From contig NZ_CP089980.1 in the NCBI RefSeq assembly GCF_021389955.1, positions 5,761,001 to 5,825,000 on the forward strand: a stretch of 64,000 nucleotides of DNA, read 5' to 3'. Both the position numbers and the translations under genes were made by a program. The notes under the pieces were generated by a model. That model worked only from the letters and a program-made list of their open reading frames with translations. It made no database searches and was not told where the DNA came from. Shown here piece after piece: positions 10,239 to 18,507 of the stretch (position 1 is its first letter; every line of letters starts with the position of its first letter). The stretch comes from Fulvivirga maritima. Lineage in GTDB: Bacteria; Bacteroidota; Bacteroidia; Cytophagales; Cyclobacteriaceae.

Positions 10239-10889
10239 TTATATGCTCGCTACTGCTTCTTCTATATTTTTATCACCGTTATTGAATTCTATTACTTTTC
10301 CGATGGTGTTATCTTGTCTCAGTGAAGTTAAAATAACTTCAGCCACATCTTCTCGCTGTACACTCTCAGCAGACATAGGATCTTCAAGTGTTATTTTTCC
10401 TGTTCCTGCATCATCTTTTAGCATACCTGGCCTTATAATAGTATAATCCAGACCGATAGTCTTCAAAGTTCGATCAGCAAAATGCTTCGCTACATAATAA
10501 GGTTTAATTCCACTTTTATCCCAGAAAGAGCGATCATCTGCCCCTAAGGCACTAACAATAACAAACCGCTTTACTTCATTAGCTTTTGCTGCTTCCATAG
10601 TTTTTACAGCACCATCTAAGTCTACCGTCAGAGTTTTATCCTGACCAGTACTTCCGCCAGAACCTGCTGTAAATACTACAGCATCTAATCCCTTAACTGC
10701 ACTTTCTATATCATCAAGCTCTCCTTCCAAGCTTACCAGCTTGGTTTCTACACCTAAATCTTTGAAATAACTCTTCTGTTCTTCCTTTCTAATCATAGCT
10801 ACAGGTGAGAAATCTTCCGCTTCTTTCATCTTGTTGGTCAAGATCTTACCTATCTTTCCGTTAGCTCCTATTATCAGTACTTTTTTCAT
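10239..10889 (-). CDS. NAD(P)-binding atypical SDR (NmrA/YwnB-like oxidoreductase)
   Basis: 216 residues with an N-terminal Rossmann motif (VLIIGANGKIGK, a GxxGxxG variant), a central DAVVFTAGSGG, and a VIVSALGADD stretch followed by YYVAKHFADRTL, where Tyr and Lys occupy the SDR YxxxK position. Members are NAD(P)H-dependent epimerases, reductases or redox sensors; the substrate is unknown. It converges with the AraC-type gene and is transcribed alone. Confidence 0.8.
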   Translation of the reverse strand: MKKVLIIGANGKIGKILTNKMKEAEDFSPVAMIRKEEQKSYFKDLGVETKLVSLEGELDDIESAVKGLDAVVFTAGSGGSTGQDKTLTVDLDGAVKTMEAAKANEVKRFVIVSALGADDRSFWDKSGIKPYYVAKHFADRTLKTIGLDYTIIRPGMLKDDAGTGKITLEDPMSAESVQREDVAEVILTSLRQDNTIGKVIEFNNGDKNIEEAVASI

Positions 10890-10989
10890 TACAATCTATA
10901 TTTTATATCTAATTGATGTCTGTATAAAGAACAAGTCAGCTCTCGGTATGTTCCTGAAAATTTAACATTTACCAGTCCCCATAATACAA

Positions 10990-11020
10990 AAAGGCTAAAA
11001 CTTCTTAAGTTTTAGCCTTT
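10990..11020. terminator. Strong hairpin terminator after the aldo/keto reductase gene
   Basis: A perfect 14-bp stem (10990-11003 with 11007-11020) closing a 3-nt loop, with A-rich and T-rich ends on both sides. It sits 22 bp after the stop of the minus-strand reductase gene. Confidence 0.8.
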
Positions 11021-11042
11021 GACATATTTTGAATGAAACAGC

Positions 11043-12167
11043 TTAGCTTAATATTGGAGCCGCTTTAGCAATCAGCCCTTCGCTTTTCATTTCTGCCCAA
11101 AAATCAGTAGGGATTTTCACCTTCATAGATTCCACATTTTCCTTAGGCTGATTGGCTTTTCTAGCACCAGGTATAACGCTGGAAACCTGCTCAGGCGCTG
11201 CGCAAAATTGCAATGCAGCAGTACGTAGATCGATGCCATGAGCTTTAGCTATTTTCTCCATCTTAGCTCGCTTTTCATTAAAACCAGCCGGTATTTTTGG
11301 TCCATAGTTATACCTGTCTGCACCTGCTAAAAAGCCATTATTAAGCGGTGAGCCTACTACTATGGAGTTTCCACTTTTCTCAATAGCGGGAAACAATTTC
11401 TCTAACGACTCCTCATGATCCATTAAAGTATACTGACAAGCAGCCAGATGCACATCAGGATCGCTCACCTCTAAAGCTTTTAAAATTGGAGGCAATGTAT
11501 TCACTCCCATTCCCCAACCTTTAATAATGCCTTCTTCACGCATCTTTACAAGCTCAGGCATAGCGCCTTTAGCCGCCTGATCAAAGTACTCCAGCCAGTT
11601 ATCTTTCATATCTCCATTATCCGGAGAAAGATCATGAATAAAAACAATATCTATAGATGATATGCCCAACCTTTGCAAGCTATCTTCAACAGATCTGCGA
11701 GTGGCTGAAGCCGAATAATCATACTTATAATCAAAAGAATCTGGCTGCGCCCATTGTGTTTTGGCTGGCTTAGGAGCGGCAGTAAGAATCCTTCCTATTT
11801 TAGTAGAGATCACATATTCTTCTCTTGGCTTTCTATGTAATAAGTGCCCAAACCTTCTTTCACTAAGTCCCAACCCATACCAGGGAGAAGTATCATAATA
11901 GCGCATACCAGCATTCCAGGCATTCTCAAGAGTAATTCTCGCCTCCTCATCAGTTACCAACAAGCCACTGGTTCCGCCTAAAGGTGCACCACCTTGCCCA
12001 AAACGAAATGGAGGACGATACTTTCCACCTGCCGTTCTATCTGATGGATTGGACATTAGCCCCAAACCCTCTAAATTCATTTGACCATTTGCCATTAAAT
12101 ATGGAGAAACAGCCATTGCAGCAGCACCTGCAGTAGCCCTATTCACAAACTTTCTTCTCGTAATCAT
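11043..12167 (-). CDS. Tat-signal aldo/keto reductase
   Basis: 374 residues. The N-terminus MITRRKFVNRATAGAAAMAVSPYLMA has a twin-arginine motif (RRKFV) and an Ala-rich hydrophobic core, which points to Tat export. The AKR barrel follows, with YYDTSPWYGLGLSERRFG (catalytic Asp/Tyr segment), VISTKIGRI (Lys) and DIVFIHDLSPDN (His). It resembles the D-threo-aldose / L-fucose dehydrogenase group. Established knowledge: AKRs reduce or oxidise sugars and aldehydes with NAD(P); Tat-exported versions with tightly held cofactor are known in Bacteroidota. The physiological substrate is unknown. It lies alone between a strong terminator and a repeat-filled gap. Confidence 0.87.
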   Translation of the reverse strand: MITRRKFVNRATAGAAAMAVSPYLMANGQMNLEGLGLMSNPSDRTAGGKYRPPFRFGQGGAPLGGTSGLLVTDEEARITLENAWNAGMRYYDTSPWYGLGLSERRFGHLLHRKPREEYVISTKIGRILTAAPKPAKTQWAQPDSFDYKYDYSASATRRSVEDSLQRLGISSIDIVFIHDLSPDNGDMKDNWLEYFDQAAKGAMPELVKMREEGIIKGWGMGVNTLPPILKALEVSDPDVHLAACQYTLMDHEESLEKLFPAIEKSGNSIVVGSPLNNGFLAGADRYNYGPKIPAGFNEKRAKMEKIAKAHGIDLRTAALQFCAAPEQVSSVIPGARKANQPKENVESMKVKIPTDFWAEMKSEGLIAKAAPILS

Positions 12168-12305
12168 ATATACTATTTAGGTAAAATATTGTCTATCTAC
12201 CCCATTAACGCTCATAACGAACTTTTGTCTCTGTAAAAAGACATGATTATCAGGTACATTAATTGGAATTTGTGATTTGTGTCTTGATTTTATATCACGC
12301 AATAT

Positions 12306-12505
12306 GAAAAGGTCAAAACAATTGAAATCTAGTTAAATCATAACTCCGTACTGATAACCTAGACTATGACTCGGCTCAGAGTCGCTCGGCAGTAGTTTCA
12401 TCTTGCTGTAACGTTGTGAGGTATAATAATATAGAAAATAGACTTTTCTCTCCCTTTAGTGGCTGTTCATGACTATGAAATATTTCCGTGAGCGGAAGAC
12501 CTCAC
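12306..12505 (+). repeat. Dispersed intergenic repeat, copy A (partial)
   Basis: This copy aligns with 14900-15246 and 54248-54758 in the same orientation. Shared landmarks are a CAAAACAATTGA-like segment, TCCGTAC, CGGCTCA, ACTCGG, CTTGCTGTA, TTCATGACTATGAAAT and GAGCGGAAGACCTCA. It lacks the upstream part and the poly-T/poly-A palindrome seen in the other copies, and it ends exactly where the vapC stop codon lies. It fills the 334-bp gap between the aldo/keto reductase and vapC. No coding frame is evident. Confidence 0.8.
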
Positions 12506-12912
12506 ATAAATATATTTTTCAAATACTTGTTTCTGACATCACGATAGATGTAAAAATCACCATCGATACTGGCTATTTCATTGAAACCTGTGCTTTCTGC
12601 AGTAACTACTAAAGAAGCATCTGCCAAGTCCATAGGCACATCGTTAAACTTTTCAGTCAGTTCTATAATTCTGATCAGGTGCTCAGTCTCCAAAGAATAG
12701 ATCTTTAATCCACCTCTCTGTATCCACAGAAGAAAGGCCTGCTGCACCTTTGTACTGAAATCCAGCATATGAGAGACTTCAGTAATCACTGGCCAAGTGG
12801 TCCATAGCTGTCCTTTGAATTCCTGAATGAAGTGAAGTGCTTTAAAATGATATTTATCGCTCTTATCAAAAAGCCCAATTAATGGGCCGGCATCAATGAG
12901 TGTGCTTCTCAT
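12502..12912 (-). CDS. vapC: VapC-type PIN-domain ribonuclease toxin
   Basis: 136 residues with the PIN acidic set: Asp7 (LIDAGPLIGLF), Glu45 (ITEVSHML), Asp95/Asp98 (PMDLADASL) and Asp117 (SIDGDF). Known function: Mg-dependent RNase toxin, neutralised by its antitoxin. The start overlaps the antitoxin's end by 20 bp, typical for co-translated toxin-antitoxin pairs. The TGA stop at 12502-12504 lies inside the last bases of a dispersed repeat, so the original C-terminus may have been altered by that repeat. Confidence 0.88.
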   Translation of the reverse strand: MRSTLIDAGPLIGLFDKSDKYHFKALHFIQEFKGQLWTTWPVITEVSHMLDFSTKVQQAFLLWIQRGGLKIYSLETEHLIRIIELTEKFNDVPMDLADASLVVTAESTGFNEIASIDGDFYIYRDVRNKYLKNIFM

Positions 12913-13147
12913 TTAACTTTTGTTTTAAGGCCTTTTTATAACCTGAGGAAGCATTTGCATTACCACTTCCTTCTATGCCAAATAGATCTGAGCCAAGCTC
13001 ATAAGGCGTTTGATTCATCTCTTCTTTTTTGAAATACTGAGCCAAAGCTTCTTTCACAATAGAAGATTTAGAGAGATTTTTTTGCTGACTATATTGATTC
13101 AGCTTCTCTTCTAGTTCCTTATTTACTCTGACATTGATCATAACCAT
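12893..13147 (-). CDS. vapB: VapB-like ribbon-helix-helix antitoxin
   Basis: About 84 residues from the ATG at 13147. An N-terminal ribbon-helix-helix (MINVRVNKELEEKLNQYSQQKNLSKSSIVKEAL) is followed by a flexible toxin-binding tail ending in KLNEKHTH. The open frame reaches back to a TTG at 13165, but that codon lies within the promoter/operator palindrome; ATG at 13147 or 13141 fits better. The promoter lies directly upstream, which implies an almost leaderless mRNA and autoregulation by the antitoxin. Confidence 0.85.
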   Translation of the reverse strand: MVMINVRVNKELEEKLNQYSQQKNLSKSSIVKEALAQYFKKEEMNQTPYELGSDLFGIEGSGNANASSGYKKALKQKLNEKHTH

Positions 13148-13156
13148 TTCATATTT

Positions 13157-13193
13157 GTAATACAAATGTATTACTTTTATTCATGACTTCAAA
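13157..13193 (-). promoter_or_regulatory. vapBC promoter with overlapping operator palindrome
   Basis: On the minus strand, TTTG (13190-13193), 19 bp, then TACATTTG (13163-13170) is an exact Bacteroidota TTTG-N19-TAnnTTTG promoter. The palindrome GTAATACATTTGTATTAC (13157-13174, 8 of 9 pairs) covers the -7 box. An RHH protein binding there would block transcription, so autorepression by VapB or VapBC is a strong inference. Confidence 0.75.
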
Positions 13194-13229
13194 ATATTTC
13201 TATAAAATAACGATATAGTTATTTACAAA

Positions 13230-13273
13230 AAAGAAAAGCCTGACAACTCCGTAGAATTATCAGGCTTTTCTTT
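13230..13273. terminator. Hairpin between vapBC promoter and IS1380 element
   Basis: A perfect 14-bp stem (13230-13243 with 13260-13273), A-rich on the left and T-rich on the right, typical of a bidirectional terminator. No gene ends close to it now; the former neighbour may have been displaced by the IS insertion. Confidence 0.6.
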
Positions 13274-13403
13274 GACTATAATAAGATTATTATCTTATAA
13301 AGATAAATCTTATATCAAATTCTATACTCTAGCCAGACATATTGCCAAAGTTTGCAGTTTCAAAAACCCTCCATTATCAGTAATATAGATATTCATCAAT
13401 CCA

Positions 13404-14831
13404 TTAAACCCTGATTATGCATTAGAAAACTAAAAGTTTAGAAAATCCTTCGATAATTGTGTAAAAAGATCGATTTTGATGAGGTATAAAAATCACCAGA
13501 ATGGTTACTCAAAATATAGGGTCTTTACCCATTGAATATTCCTCCAAGCCAGTGACACCCTTTGGAGGGATGAGTTTAATGAAACGATTTATCGATCAGG
13601 TAGGGATACGAGAAAAATTAGCCGAACTGGCACTTCCATCTCCTGGTTCTAACCGAGGGTATGACCCCAAGCAAATCGTAGAGAGTTTTTGGCTGAGTAT
13701 CTGGACAGGGGCTAGTAGATACATCCATTGTGACTGGTTGAGATATGATACTGTTTTACAGTCAATTTTTGGATGGGATGGTATGCCTAGCCAAAGTACC
13801 TACAGTCGTTTTTTTGGAAAATTCTCTCAATCCCTAAACAACGAAGTATTTCCAGAGCTTCAACAATGGTTCTTTGACCAGCTCCGTTTAGGAGCACTCA
13901 CCATTGATTTTGATAGTACTGTGATCACTCGATATGGAGATCAACAAGGGAGTAGTAAAGGTTATAACCCCAACAAAAGAGGGAGAAATTCACATCACCC
14001 CTTGATGGCCTTTGTGAGTCAAACCAGAATGGTGGCCAATGCATGGCTCAGGCCAGGCAACACAGCGGCCAGTAGTAGTTGCAGGGAGTTCATGGAAGAA
14101 ACCTTTAAGCACGCCTTGGCAGGACAAAAAGTAGGTCTGGTAAGGGCCGATAGTGGTTTTTACAACGAAGAAATCATGTCATATCTAGATGAAGAACTCC
14201 TCAATTACATTATGGCTGTACGCATGTACCCCAATGTAAAAAGCGAAGTTTGGGGGCTTAAAGATTGGGTCAAACTGGCAAAGGGAATAGAGCTGAACGA
14301 GATGGTTTTCAGTCATGAAAACGGTAAGCCAAGACGATACATTATTGTAAAAAAGCAAGTTGACATCAGGCCACATGCAGGAGGCAAGGAACTTTTTGAA
14401 GATCAGCCTGGCTATCGATATAGTTGCTATGTGACCAATATGGATTTACCTCTGGATCAGATTTGGAACATGTACAACACCCGCGCCGATTGTGAGAACA
14501 GAATTAAGGAATTGAAACAAGATTTTGGGCTTGAAAATTTTTGTTTACAAGATTTTTGGGCAACAGAAGCCTCCTTTCGCTTTATCATGGTGGCTTACAA
14601 TTTGATGAGTTTATTCAGGCATTTTGCGTTGAACCATCATCGAAAAGCAACCCTATCAACCCTCAGATCCTATTGCTTTGCATTAGGAGCCTGGACAGCA
14701 AACCATGCTAATAAAAAGGTTTTAAAAATCTCATTACCCTCCAAAAGAAGACCCTGGATGGAGGGAATATTCTTGAACATATCGTCTACTAGTCCTCCTT
14801 TTGATTATTCTAATGAATAATCCGGGTTAAA
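13404..14831 (+). mobile_element. Intact IS1380-family insertion sequence with 5-bp target duplication
   Basis: The element spans 13409-14826. Left end CCCTGATTATGCATTAGAA and the reverse complement of the right end CCCGGATTATTCATTAGAA match at 17 of 19 positions. TTAAA occurs on both outer sides (13404-13408 and 14827-14831), which is a target-site duplication and indicates simple, fairly recent transposition. The single gene inside is uninterrupted, so the element is probably active. Confidence 0.88.
13501..14820 (+). CDS. IS1380-family DDE transposase
   Basis: 439 residues, full length. The first catalytic Asp lies in TIDFDSTVITRYGDQQG (Asp136/Asp138), followed by the family-typical GYNPNKRGRNSHHPLMAF. 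The second Asp is Asp217 in RADSGFY and the Glu is Glu332 in CENRIKELKQDFG, the Y-(2)-R-type signature found in IS4/IS1380 enzymes. The stop codon TAA (14818-14820) is part of the right terminal inverted repeat, so the gene end and the transposon end are one sequence. The protein cuts and pastes its own element. Confidence 0.93.
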   Translation: MVTQNIGSLPIEYSSKPVTPFGGMSLMKRFIDQVGIREKLAELALPSPGSNRGYDPKQIVESFWLSIWTGASRYIHCDWLRYDTVLQSIFGWDGMPSQSTYSRFFGKFSQSLNNEVFPELQQWFFDQLRLGALTIDFDSTVITRYGDQQGSSKGYNPNKRGRNSHHPLMAFVSQTRMVANAWLRPGNTAASSSCREFMEETFKHALAGQKVGLVRADSGFYNEEIMSYLDEELLNYIMAVRMYPNVKSEVWGLKDWVKLAKGIELNEMVFSHENGKPRRYIIVKKQVDIRPHAGGKELFEDQPGYRYSCYVTNMDLPLDQIWNMYNTRADCENRIKELKQDFGLENFCLQDFWATEASFRFIMVAYNLMSLFRHFALNHHRKATLSTLRSYCFALGAWTANHANKKVLKISLPSKRRPWMEGIFLNISSTSPPFDYSNE

Positions 14832-14899
14832 GCTATATTTGGTCACTCTTAATTATATGAAATAAATACATCAATAAACCTCATAATAATTGCTTTTAA

Positions 14900-15246
14900 C
14901 TACCAATGACAGTACAAGCATATAGCACGTAATCTGAAAAGCTCAAAACAATTGAGAGCTATTTAAATCATAAATCCGTACCGATCGTCTACATTTCGAC
15001 ACGGCTCAATGTGACTCGGGTGCGGTTTCACCTTGCTGTACCGTCGCGAGATCAAATAATATTGAAAAATAGGTTTTTCTCAAGTCCTTAATGGCATTTC
15101 ATGACTATGAAATGTTTTAGTGAGCGGAAGACCTCATTGCAAGAAAGAGTTTTTTGTTACTTTTTTGCCATCGATCAAAAAAGTAAGGAACCTCAGCTAT
15201 GGAAGATAAAAACTAGATAATCCAAGTTGACTGGTATTTAAAAAAT
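14900..15246 (+). repeat. Dispersed intergenic repeat, copy B
   Basis: It begins with CTACCAATGACAGT, like copy C, and continues through TCCGTACCGATCGTCTACA, CTTGCTGTACCGTCG, TTCATGACTATGAAATG, GAGCGGAAGACCTCA and CCTCAGCTATGGA to AACTAGATAATCCAAGTTG. It contains an 11-bp palindrome (15157-15167 with 15176-15186; TTACTTTTTTG / CAAAAAAGTAA). Weaker similarity to copy C may extend to about 15345. It occupies the 750-bp gap between the IS and the zinc-ribbon gene, together with copy A bracketing vapBC and the IS. No convincing gene in it. Confidence 0.8.
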
Positions 15247-15547
15247 TTACCTTAAAGCAATAGGTTGATGTATGCTTCGATCTAATTCTATGTCATTCCC
15301 TTTTGTAAGTTTGGGTTCCAAATTTCAGGTCTCAGTATGACAGTACAACCAGAGGAGTGTATAACAATATAAGTGGCAAGTTGCGGAAATTAAGAAATAG
15401 TCAATGCTTTTATTGACTGGACCATACTGGGCTAGCCTTTCATGGAGACTGTCCATTATAAAACAATAAACCTTACATTCAACGCACCTCCTAGACCATG
15501 AAAGCACATTCGCTGCATTCAAGATCCTTATCTTCCAATTATTTCAG

Positions 15548-15555
15548 TAGATTTG
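15548..15555 (+). promoter_or_regulatory. Candidate -7 box of the YjdM-like gene
   Basis: TAGATTTG matches TAnnTTTG exactly and lies 20 bp before the ATG. A clear TTTG at -33 is not present, so confidence is moderate. Confidence 0.4.
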
Positions 15556-15574
15556 CGCTCCAAAATTTGAAAAC

Positions 15575-15913
15575 ATGTCTGAAACACAAAATTGTCCTGA
15601 ATGCAGCTCACCGTTTGGTTACTCTACCGGTGTATTAATGATGTGCCCCGAATGTGGCCACGAGTGGAACCCTGAAGAAGCTGCCGCTGAGGCTGCCGGT
15701 CCGGTAGTTAAAGATGCCAATGGAAACCTACTTCAAGATGGTGATGATGTAGTTATTGCTAAAGATTTACCTGTAAAAGGCGCCCCAAAACCTATTAAAG
15801 CAGGAACCAAAGTGAAAAACATACGATTGGTTGAGGGAGATCATAATATTGACTGCAAAGTGGATGGCTTCGGAGCAATGGCTCTTAAATCTGAATTTGT
15901 AAAGAAAGCTTAA
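15575..15913 (+). CDS. YjdM/PhnA-family zinc-ribbon protein
   Basis: 112 residues. An N-terminal zinc ribbon has two CxxC pairs (CPEC near residue 8, CPEC near residue 24), followed by an acidic/Ala-rich linker and the PhnA-type beta domain ([24 protein letters not shown] ... [20 protein letters not shown] pattern). The family was once linked to phosphonate use, but its function is not established. It is a small cytoplasmic protein in a single-gene unit with a likely near-leaderless promoter. Confidence 0.88.
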   Translation: MSETQNCPECSSPFGYSTGVLMMCPECGHEWNPEEAAAEAAGPVVKDANGNLLQDGDDVVIAKDLPVKGAPKPIKAGTKVKNIRLVEGDHNIDCKVDGFGAMALKSEFVKKA

Positions 15914-15973
15914 GCTTTACTCTTTAAAATAAATTTGAAAAACTGTTTCTTAAATATCCTTTGAAACAAATTA

Positions 15974-16023
15974 AAGTACTCGAAATTCTCATTATACTGT
16001 ATAAAAAGGCATTTCGAGTACTT
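15974..16023. terminator. Hairpin between two convergent genes
   Basis: A 13-bp perfect stem (15974-15986 with 16011-16023; AAGTACTCGAAAT / ATTTCGAGTACTT) with a 24-nt loop. The CTCGAAAT...ATTTCGAG core also occurs in the large hairpins at 41.8 kb, 54.8 kb and 60.1 kb, so it may be a reduced member of that repeat family used as a bidirectional terminator. Confidence 0.6.
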
Positions 16024-16048
16024 CACTTCTATTTCGTATAAAAAGTAA

Positions 16049-17086
16049 TTACTTTCCAGACAAAATCTTTTTTATTTCAGGAGCTACCTTAGTTCCTAGT
16101 AGTTCTATAGCTCTCATCATTTTACTATGAGGCATAGTACCAACGCTGAGGTGAACAAGAAAACGAGTAATACCCAGTAATTCACGCTCCATAAGTATTT
16201 TATCTATCACTTGCTGCGGGTCTCCCACTAACAATGATCCTCTTGCAGACCTGGAACCTTCATATTGCTGTCTGGTAATTGGCGGCCAGCCTCTTTCACT
16301 TCCTATCTGGTTCATCATCACAGCATAAGGCCCAAAGAAATCGTCGGCTGCTTGCTCACTATCATCAGCCAAAAAACCATGAGAATGCACCGCTATCTGC
16401 AATTTATCCATATCATGCCCAGCCTCTTGATAGGTGTTTCGATATAATTCGGCCAGAGGCGCAAAATGTTCGGGCATACCTCCTATAATGGCTATCGCTA
16501 GGGGAAGTCCCATTTTAGCTGCTCTAATGACGGACTGTGGAGTACCTCCCACTGCTACCCAAATGGGTAACTTTTCCTGATAAGGTCTTGGGTACACCCC
16601 TCGGTTATGAATTGGAGCCCTGTGCTTACCAGACCAGGTTATCATTTCATTTTCATTAAGCTGATTTAATAACTCTAGTTTTTCGGAGAAAAGTGAATCA
16701 TATTCATGCAAATTATTACCAAAAAGAGGAAACGACTCAGTAAAAGACCCTCTGCCTGCCATGATCTCAGCTCTGCCTTTACTCAATAAATCTACATGAG
16801 CAAACTGCTGAAATACTCGCACAGGATCATCTGAGCTAATCACAGAAACGGCGCTGGATAGTTTAATCTGCTTGGTTTTAACAGCTGCTGCCGCTAAAAC
16901 TGTGGCTGGTGATGATACAATAAAATCAGGCCTGTGATGTTCTCCTATAGCGTAAACATCGAGCCCTACCTGATCGGCCAGCTCTATTTCTTCCATTAAG
17001 TTAGAGAGCCTTATCTCTGGGCTCAGCATTTTACCACTTTCTGGATCCCTTGTATTTTCTGCAAACGTACTTATACCTATTTCCAT
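16049..17086 (-). CDS. LLM-class flavin-dependent oxidoreductase (luciferase-like monooxygenase)
   Basis: About 345 residues from the ATG at 17086 ([15 protein letters not shown]), preceded by GGAG; the frame extends to 17134 but the extra Phe/Lys-rich residues are not family-like. The TIM-barrel pattern is clear: [28 protein letters not shown], the [19 protein letters not shown] segment, [12 protein letters not shown], and [27 protein letters not shown]. Members use FMNH2 or F420; in Bacteroidota FMN is likely. The substrate is unknown. Monocistronic, convergent with the YjdM-like gene. Confidence 0.88.
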   Translation of the reverse strand: MEIGISTFAENTRDPESGKMLSPEIRLSNLMEEIELADQVGLDVYAIGEHHRPDFIVSSPATVLAAAAVKTKQIKLSSAVSVISSDDPVRVFQQFAHVDLLSKGRAEIMAGRGSFTESFPLFGNNLHEYDSLFSEKLELLNQLNENEMITWSGKHRAPIHNRGVYPRPYQEKLPIWVAVGGTPQSVIRAAKMGLPLAIAIIGGMPEHFAPLAELYRNTYQEAGHDMDKLQIAVHSHGFLADDSEQAADDFFGPYAVMMNQIGSERGWPPITRQQYEGSRSARGSLLVGDPQQVIDKILMERELLGITRFLVHLSVGTMPHSKMMRAIELLGTKVAPEIKKILSGK

Positions 17087-17197
17087 CTCCTTTGAAAAAT
17101 TTTTACACTTTTTAATTAATGTGAAAAACCACATAATTTCTTACATACTTAATTCAATCCAAGAATAATTCAAGTATATCCTAAACCTAACTCAAAC

Positions 17198-17226
17198 TTG
17201 TTATCCAAAAATACTTTTTAATTTTG
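17198..17226 (+). promoter_or_regulatory. Candidate promoter of the GAF histidine kinase gene
   Basis: TTG (17198-17200), 18 bp, then TAATTTTG (17219-17226) closely matches TTTG-N19-TAnnTTTG. It lies 57 bp upstream of the ATG at 17283. Confidence 0.5.
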
Positions 17227-17282
17227 ATTTTGTCCTTTATTTATATAGCATTGTAGCCTACAACCGCCTCAGGGGCAATAGG

Positions 17283-18491
17283 ATGACGAATTCAGAAAAG
17301 GAAAGCAAAAGGGTTGAAGCTCTCGAAAAGTTAAATATTCTGGATACCATTACAGAAACTGACTATGATAATATTACATACCTTGCTTCCGTAATCTGTC
17401 AGGCTCCTATAGCACTCATCTCTTTTGTAGACAGAGAAAGGCAGTGGTTCAAATCAGCTCATGGCCTGACAGTTAAAGAAACTCCTCGTAAATATTCGTT
17501 TTGCTCACATGCCATAGATTGTACTGAAGAAGTAGTTATTATTGAAGATTCGCGTAATGATGATCGCTTTAAAAACAACCCTCTCTCCGCCTACTACCCT
17601 GATACCGTATTTTATGCTGGCGTACCTCTCATTTCTCATGACGGTTATGGTTTAGGCACGGTATGCATTATAGATAACAAAACCCGATTACTCACTGAAG
17701 AGCAGAAAACGGCACTCAAAATGCTCTCCCGAAATGTAATGAACCTACTTGAACTAAGGCAAAAAAATCTGGAATTAGAAGCGGTTAAAATTCATCTTGA
17801 AAATAGAAATGAAGATCTGGAGAGCTTTGCCATGGTGGTTACTCATGATATTAAGTCTCCGCTCACTAACATATTGCTGAGCCATGACTTGCTGCTTAAC
17901 TCTGATAAAGCAAGTTTACCAGCAGAAACCAGAGAACTCATTAAGTTCAGTAATAATGCGGCTAAAAAGCTAAAACTGTTAGTAGAAGGCATCTTGAGCT
18001 ACTATAAAAATGAAAATGATGCCTCTTCTTACAAATCTATTCTACTCTCAGATTATTTTGATAGTTTAAAATCATCTATCCAGCCAGAGGAAGGAATGAA
18101 TATTAAATTAGATATCAAGCATCCTGAAAAATGCATCTACTTTAATCGTACCAAGCTGGATCAGATATTTTTGAACCTGGTCAACAATAGTATCAGGTAT
18201 AATGACAAAGAGGAAATTAGAATAGAAATAGGGCATTATGAAGATTCTCAATTCTATCATTTCTATGTAAAAGATAACGGCCCCGGTATACCTGAAAAAG
18301 ATTATGACTCTATTTTTAACCTTTTTAAAACGGCCTCTCATAAAGATCGTTTTGGAGTGAAAGGCTCAGGAATAGGCCTGCCTACAGTGAAAAAAATCAT
18401 TGAAAGCACAGGCGGTTCTATTGATGTTGAATCTCATCTGGGAGAAGGCACTACTTTTTCTTTCTCTATCAAAAAATTGCCATTTAACTAA
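17283..18491 (+). CDS. Cytoplasmic GAF-domain sensor histidine kinase
   Basis: 402 residues with no membrane segment. An N-terminal GAF domain (about residues 20-160; includes FVDRERQWFKSAHGL and FYAGVPLISHDGYGLGTVCIID) is followed by a short coiled coil and a HisKA domain with His188 in VVTHDIKSPLTN. The HATPase_c has an N box (NLVNNSIRYND), G1 (DNGPGIPE) and G2 (GSGIGLPTVKKI). The N-terminus (RVEALEKLNILDTITETDYDNIT) is the usual lead-in of this soluble GAF-kinase group. No response regulator is adjacent, so it is an orphan kinase; the GAF ligand is unknown. Confidence 0.9.
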   Translation: MTNSEKESKRVEALEKLNILDTITETDYDNITYLASVICQAPIALISFVDRERQWFKSAHGLTVKETPRKYSFCSHAIDCTEEVVIIEDSRNDDRFKNNPLSAYYPDTVFYAGVPLISHDGYGLGTVCIIDNKTRLLTEEQKTALKMLSRNVMNLLELRQKNLELEAVKIHLENRNEDLESFAMVVTHDIKSPLTNILLSHDLLLNSDKASLPAETRELIKFSNNAAKKLKLLVEGILSYYKNENDASSYKSILLSDYFDSLKSSIQPEEGMNIKLDIKHPEKCIYFNRTKLDQIFLNLVNNSIRYNDKEEIRIEIGHYEDSQFYHFYVKDNGPGIPEKDYDSIFNLFKTASHKDRFGVKGSGIGLPTVKKIIESTGGSIDVESHLGEGTTFSFSIKKLPFN

Positions 18492-18507
18492 ACCTGATAT
18501 CAAATAG

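Noticed and set aside
13148-13165. Longer VapB start at TTG 13165
   Set aside because: That codon is inside the operator palindrome and at about the transcription start; ATG at 13147 or 13141 fits better.
15325-15522. 65-codon open frame in the gap after the IS
   Set aside because: It lies in repeat-related DNA, has no signal, domain or start context, and its composition looks random.
17087-17134. N-terminal extension of the luciferase-like oxidoreductase
   Set aside because: The extra 16 residues (Phe/Lys-rich) do not fit the family start, and GGAG directly precedes the ATG at 17086.
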